From DATJLY01 sp963773665 (lineage in GTDB: Bacteria; Pseudomonadota; Alphaproteobacteria; ATCC43930; CGMCC-115725), in the NCBI GenBank assembly GCA_963773665.1, contig CAVZBZ010000001.1, positions 372,001 through 436,000 of the forward strand: 64,000 nucleotides of DNA. Direction: 5' to 3'. This document shows positions 59,779 through 64,000 of this stretch, in pieces. The position numbers were made by a program, and so were the translations under genes. The notes beneath the pieces were generated by a model. The model was not told the origin of the DNA. It worked only from the letters and a program-made list of their open reading frames with translations, and ran no database searches. Positions within the stretch are counted from its first letter, which is position 1. Every line of letters begins with the position of its first letter.

Positions 59779-61880
59779 ATGTCCTATCTCGTCGGCGTCG
59801 ATATCGGCGGCACCTTCACCGACTGCGTCGTGATCGACGAGAAGGGCGCCGTCACCACGGCGAAGGTCGCCCTCGACGCCCGACGATTTCGCGCGCGGCA
59901 TGATCGACGCGATCGAGGCGGCGGCCGAGCGGATCGGCGTCATGGCGGACGCGCTCTATCCCGATATAGCGCTCCTGTCGCACGGCACGACGGTCGGCAC
60001 CAACGCGATCGTGCAGAAACGCGGCGCCAGGATCGGGCTCATCACCACCAAGGGCCACAACGACGTGATCCACATCATGCGCGGCTCGCGCGGCGTGCAG
60101 GGCCGCGACGTACGCCTCGTCGTGCATTTCCCGGAAAGCCAGAAACCCGAGCCGATCGTGCCCAAGCGCCTCATCGCCGGCGTGTCGGAGCGGGTCGATT
60201 GCTTCGGCGAGGTGGTGGTGCCCTTGAACGAAGACGAGGCCGAGGCGGCGATCCGCTCGCCTCATCGCCGCGGGCGTCGAGGCGATCGCCATCTGCTTCC
60301 TGTGGTCGTTCCTTCATCCCGCGCACGAGCGCCGCGTGCGCGACATGGCGCGGGCGATGGCGCCCGGGCTCTTCGTCACCTGCTCGTCCGATCTCGTGCC
60401 GAAATGGGGCGAGTACGAGCGCACCACGGCGACGGCCTTCAACGCCTATATCGGCCCGATCGCGTCGGGCTATCTCGGCAAGCTCGACAATCGCCTGCGC
60501 GAGAAAGGCTACCTCCAGGGGCTGCAGATCACGCAATGCGGCGGCGGCACCATCTCGGTCGAGCGGGCGATGGCGGCGCCGCTCTTGACGCTCGATTCAG
60601 GCCCCGTGTCGGGCGTCACCGGCTCGCTCTATCTCGGCCGCGCCATGGGCTGTCCCAACATCATCACCACGGACATGGGCGGAACCTCGTTCGACGTGGG
60701 CATCATCGCGGCAGGAAAGCCCGCCTTCTCCTTCTCGAGCGTGGTGAACCAGTACGAGTATTTCATCCCCAAGGTCGATATCCAGGCGATCGGCGCGGGC
60801 GGCGGCAGCCTCGTGCGCATCGACGAGAAGACGAAGACGATGCGCGTCGGCCCCGAAAGCGCGGGCGCGGTGCCGGGCCCGGTGTGCTACGGCCGCGGCG
60901 GCACGCGTGCCGACCGTGACCGACGCCGATCTCGTGCTCGGCATGATCGGCGCCGACAATTTCGCGGGCGGGCGCATGAAGCTCGACCGCGCGGGGGCCG
61001 AGACTGCCCTTGCCGCGATCGGAGCGCGGCTCGGCATGAGCGCGCTTGAATGCGCCGCCGGCATCGCCAAGATCGTCGAGTTCCAGATGGCCGACATCAT
61101 CCGCAAGATGACGGTCGGCAAGGGCGCCGACCCGCGCGATTTCGTGCTGTTCGCGTTCGGCGGCGCGGGGCCGGTCCATGCCGGCGTGTTCGCGCGCGAA
61201 CTGGGCGTCGTCGCGCGTCGTGATCCCGCAGCGCGAGACGGCAAGCGTCTGGTGCGCCTTCGGCGCGGCCTCGGCCGACGTGCTGCACATCCACGAGTCG
61301 GTCGACATCCAGGCCTCGCCGTTCGACGGATCGCGCATCAACCGCGCGCTCGACGCGCTCGAAGCCGCCGCGCACGCGCAGACTGGCCAAGGACGGCATC
61401 GGCGCCGCGCGCCAGCGCCTCGAATTCGCGCTCGACATGCGGCACAAGGGCCAGATCAACGAGGTCGAGGTCGTGCTGCCCTGGCGCCGCGCCGAGGGTG
61501 GGTTCGAGGGGCCGTTGAAGGAGCTGTTCTACGCACGCTACGAGCAGCTCTACGGCAGCGGCGCCTCGTTCCGCGGCGCGCGCGTCGAAATCGTGACATA
61601 CCGCGTCCGCGCCTCGGCCGAGACGCCGCGGCCGAAACTCGTCGCATCCGAGCGCATGATCGACGCCATTCCCGCGTCGGCGCGGCGAAAAGACCGCGCG
61701 GTCTATTGGGAGGAGCTGAAACGGCTCGAACCCACGCCCGTTTTCGATGGCGAAATTCTGCTGCCCGGCAACCGCATCGCCGGCCCCGCCGTGATCGAGA
61801 CGCCGGACACGAGCATGGCGCTGCGGCCGGGCCAGACGATGCGCGTCGATGCCTTCGGCAATTTCGAGATTACGTTGTAA
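59779..61880 (+). pseudogene. hyuA: HyuA (hydantoinase/oxoprolinase A) with five one-base frameshifts
   Basis: It begins 'MSYLVGVDIGGTFTDCVVID' at 59779 and ends 'AFGNFEITL' at 61880. Read through, it is a full-length HyuA of about 698 residues. Each frame break is one extra base: about 59871 (C before TCGACGCCC), 60260, 60907, 61214 and 61379. Motifs on either side fit the family ('HGTTVGTNAIVQKRGA', 'TTDMGGTSFDVGIIAAG', 'AFGGAGPVHAGVFA'), so it is one gene. It is either a decayed copy or low-quality sequence. A second hyuAB pair, intact, is at 11.8-15.5 kb. Confidence 0.85.
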
Positions 61881-61885
61881 CACCT

Positions 61886-61908
61886 CCCTCTCCCGTCCGG
61901 GGAGAGGG
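61886..61908 (+). terminator. hairpin of the CCCTCTCCC/GGGAGAGGG type
   Basis: CCCTCTCCC, 5-base loop GTCCG, GGGAGAGGG: perfect 9-bp stem five bases after the hyuA stop, followed by GGTTGGGGTGAGGG. This is a common proteobacterial intergenic repeat that can terminate transcription. Confidence 0.6.
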
Positions 61909-61913
61909 TTGGG

Positions 61914-62123
61914 GTGAGGGGGCGGCGCGGCGAGAACGGTGTATTTCGCAGCGAAGCCGATCTTCGCCCGACCCGGAAGGATGAATTTGGTCAGCGCTAT
62001 ATCCTGGATTTCGCCATGACCACCGTTAGCGGCTCGGCACTGATCGGTTCCGCCTGGATTGTTCGCACCGGCGACACCGTGTTACGACTGACAACGTGCT
62101 ACGTACTCGAGGAGCGCCCATGA
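61914..62123 (+). pseudogene. DUF6883 remnant (C-terminal part)
   Basis: About 50 residues of recognisable C-terminal half: 'FGQRYILDFAMTT', 'SAWIVRTGDTVLRLTTCYV', as in DUF6883 proteins of 100 or more residues. The first 15-20 codons are not family-like and no full N-terminus is seen in any frame, so it looks truncated. Its stop overlaps the DUF4926 start (ATGA). DUF6883 and DUF4926 genes commonly sit together, probably as a toxin-antitoxin-like pair. Confidence 0.6.
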
Positions 62124-62338
62124 ACCCCGGCTTTCGATTGCTCGATGTGGTCGCCCTGACCGCCGATTTGGCTGACGAAGGACTGGCGCAGGGCCAAGTC
62201 GGTACTGTCGTGGAAATTCTCGCTCCGGGTGTCGTTGAGGTTGAATTCTCCGACGACCGGGGACGCACTTACGCCGAGCTCGCGGTGAAGGAAGACCAGC
62301 TCATCGTGCTGCACTACGAACCGGTCCGCGCCCCATGA
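62120..62338 (+). CDS. DUF4926 domain protein
   Basis: 72 residues, whole DUF4926 domain: 'FRLLDVVALTADLADEGLAQ', 'GQVGTVVEILAPGVVEVEF', 'GRTYAELAVKEDQLIVL'. Small, probably SH3-like beta-barrel, cytoplasmic. Its start overlaps the DUF6883 remnant and its stop overlaps the hyuB start (ATGA at 62335-62338), so it is embedded between hyuA and hyuB. A transcript-coupled antitoxin-like role is inference. Confidence 0.8.
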   Translation: MNPGFRLLDVVALTADLADEGLAQGQVGTVVEILAPGVVEVEFSDDRGRTYAELAVKEDQLIVLHYEPVRAP

Positions 62339-64000
62339 CCAAGCTCAACGACATCACCGGCGTCAGCTTCGACGGCGTGCGGAATCCTTATGTGCCGCCG
62401 AAGCGCAACTCCGCATTTCGCCGAAGCTCAGGCTGCACCGCGAGGCGACCGACGATTTCGACCCAGTCACGTTCGAGGTCATCCGCCACAATCTGTGGAA
62501 CGTGAACGAGGAGCACGGCGCCACCATCCAGCGCATCTCGGGCTCGCCCGTGGCCATGTATGCGCTCGACCTCAACCCCTCGATTCTCACCGAGGATGCC
62601 GAGTTCGTCTATTTCGGCCCCTACATGCAATACATGTCGGGCGTCACCGACACGCAAGTGAAGTGGATCCTCGAGAACCGCAGCGACAATCCCGGCATCT
62701 GCGCCGGCGACATGTTCCTCGCCAACGACCCGTGGGTGGGCGCCGCGCACCAGCAGGACGTGATGCTGATCTGCGCCCGTGTTTCACGGGCAGGAGCTGT
62801 TCTGCTGGGTGACGAACTGCCTGCACCAGTACGACATCGGCGGCATCACGCCCGGCAGTTTTTGCCCCGCGGCCGAGACGGCGTACGACGAGGGCATCCT
62901 GATCCCGCCCGTGAAAATCATCGAGGGCGGCGTGATCCGGCGCGACATCGAGGAGCTTTATCTCCGCGCCTCGCGCAAGCCCGAACTCGTGGCGCTCGAT
63001 TTCCGCGCGCAGATGGCCGGCAACACCGCGGCGCGAACGCGCATCCAGCAGCTCATCCAGCGCTACGGCGCCGCCACCGTGAAGGGCGTGATGAAGCGCA
63101 TCCTCACGAACGGCGAGGCGGCCTTCCTGGAAAAACTGCGGCGGCTGCCGGACGGCGTGTGGCGCGACCGGACATATGTCGAATGCTGCCGGCCGGGCGA
63201 CCGCGGCACCTACCGCGTGGCGCTCACGCTGCGCAAGGCGGGCGACCACCTCACCTTCGAGAACGACGGCACCGCGCCGCAGCAAGGTGCGATGAACGCG
63301 ACATATTCGGGCTGGCGCGGCTCGATCATGGTGGCGGTGAACCAGCTCCTGTGCTGGGACCAGTATTTCTCCGTGGGCGGCGCGCTGCGCCACGTCACCT
63401 TCAATCCGACGCCCGGCACGCTCAACTGCGCGAGCTTCCCGGCGTCCGTTTCGACCGCGCCGGTGCAGGCGATGGAGATCTCGCTCTATCCCGCCTACAA
63501 CGTGATCTCGAAGATGATCTTCGCCGATCCCGTCATGCGCCGGGACGTGATGTGCATCGGCGGCACGAGCCAATGGCCCGCCACCATTTTTCGCGGCATC
63601 GACCAGTGGGGCGAGCGCTACGGCTATCTCCTGGTCGATCCCATCGGCGGCGCCATCGGCGCGTTCTCGACCCAGGATGGCATCTCGACCGGCGGCCAGT
63701 CGCGCACGCCGATTTGCAAGCTGCCCAACATCGAGCATACCGAGCAGAGTTTTCCGCTCCTCTTCCTCTACCGCAAGGAAGTGCCGGATTCGGGCGGGCC
63801 GGGCCGCTGGCGCGGCGGGCTTTCGGCGGAAAGCTGCTTCATCCCGCACAATACCGACAAGATCGTGCAGGACACGCTGTCCTCCGGCAACGCAATCCCG
63901 ACCTCGACCGGCATGATGGGGGGATATCCCGGCACCACCAACATCTACCGCTTCGTTCGCAACAGCGACATTCTGGAACGCCTTGCGCGGCGCGACATGG
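62335..64000 (+). pseudogene. hyuB: HyuB (hydantoinase/oxoprolinase B), partial, two frame disruptions
   Basis: It starts 'MTKLNDITGVSFDGVRNPYV' and is open to the window edge, so the C-terminus is missing. The frame changes at about 62403 (one base missing, or two extra) and at 62775 (one extra). The body reads as HyuB throughout: 'TFEVIRHNLWNVNEEHGATI', 'MFLANDPWVGAAHQQDVML', 'YDIGGITPGSFCP'. From 62776 to 64000 the frame has no stop. With the preceding hyuA it forms a second hyuAB pair, unusually damaged. Confidence 0.85.

Overview
The window reads as a chromosomal piece of a high-GC alphaproteobacterium, probably Hyphomicrobiales or Rhodospirillales. This is inferred from the codon usage (strong G/C in third positions), the very compact operons with ATGA/GTGA stop-start overlaps, the many orphan periplasmic binding proteins, and dispersed palindromes of the CCTTCGAC...CTCAGGATGAGG and TTCCTGCGAAAGCAGGAA type. 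Nearly all genes belong to catabolism of aromatic and other small organic molecules plus uptake. No transcriptional regulator, rRNA, tRNA, CRISPR array or transposase was recognised.

Layout. 0-3 kb: a UbiD-type decarboxylase diverges from an orphan NMT1/SsuA-like binding protein, with repeats and a strong dyad operator candidate between them. 3-4.5 kb: five small unrecognised genes in one run. 4.6-8.4 kb: a BNR-repeat propeller protein, a class III extradiol dioxygenase and a two-subunit Rieske oxygenase. 8.4-15.5 kb (minus): HyuA, HyuB, iron alcohol dehydrogenase and two creatinase-like M24 proteins. 15.6-18.1 kb: a frameshifted binding protein and a DHA2 efflux pump. 18.2-22.5 kb (minus): extradiol dioxygenase, PEP-mutase-superfamily enzyme, binding protein and TauD-like dioxygenase. 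22.6-31.6 kb (plus): Rieske oxygenase, complete LivK-H-M-G-F importer, hydroxycinnamoyl-CoA hydratase-lyase, HMG-CoA-lyase-like enzyme and a second Rieske oxygenase.

32.4-37.4 kb (minus) is the most striking part: a thioredoxin-reductase-like flavoprotein is overlapped by a UGSC-family gene whose single long frame is interrupted by one in-frame TGA. The codon falls exactly where this family carries selenocysteine (U-S-T-C here). Eleven bases downstream lies a perfect 6-bp hairpin with a GGUC loop, the geometry of a bacterial SECIS element. I read it as an intact selenoprotein gene rather than a broken one.

37.5-50.2 kb: GMC oxidoreductase, quinone-oxidoreductase-like MDR enzyme, two luciferase-like monooxygenases, an orphan molybdopterin hydroxylase large subunit, two ACMSD-type amidohydrolases, two SDRs, a TAXI-like binding protein and another orphan ABC binding protein. 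50.3-54 kb: a VbhA/Fic toxin-antitoxin pair with a broken fic, a D-2-hydroxyacid dehydrogenase and a TPP enzyme broken by one base. 54-59.7 kb: divergent paralogous binding proteins, an RlpA-like protein, MsrA, a 3-HIBADH-like enzyme and a DUF1326/DUF2182 pair. 59.8-64 kb: a second hyuA-hyuB pair with seven single-base frame disruptions, a DUF6883 remnant and a DUF4926 gene lying between them; hyuB runs off the right edge.

Together the genes suggest import of aromatic or phenylpropanoid-like compounds (Liv system and several binding proteins), ring or O-alkyl oxidation by Rieske enzymes, ring cleavage by LigB-type dioxygenases, CoA-dependent side-chain cleavage, and export by MFS pumps. Oxygenase reductases and the regulators must lie elsewhere. 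The concentration of single-base indels near the right edge could be decay or assembly error.
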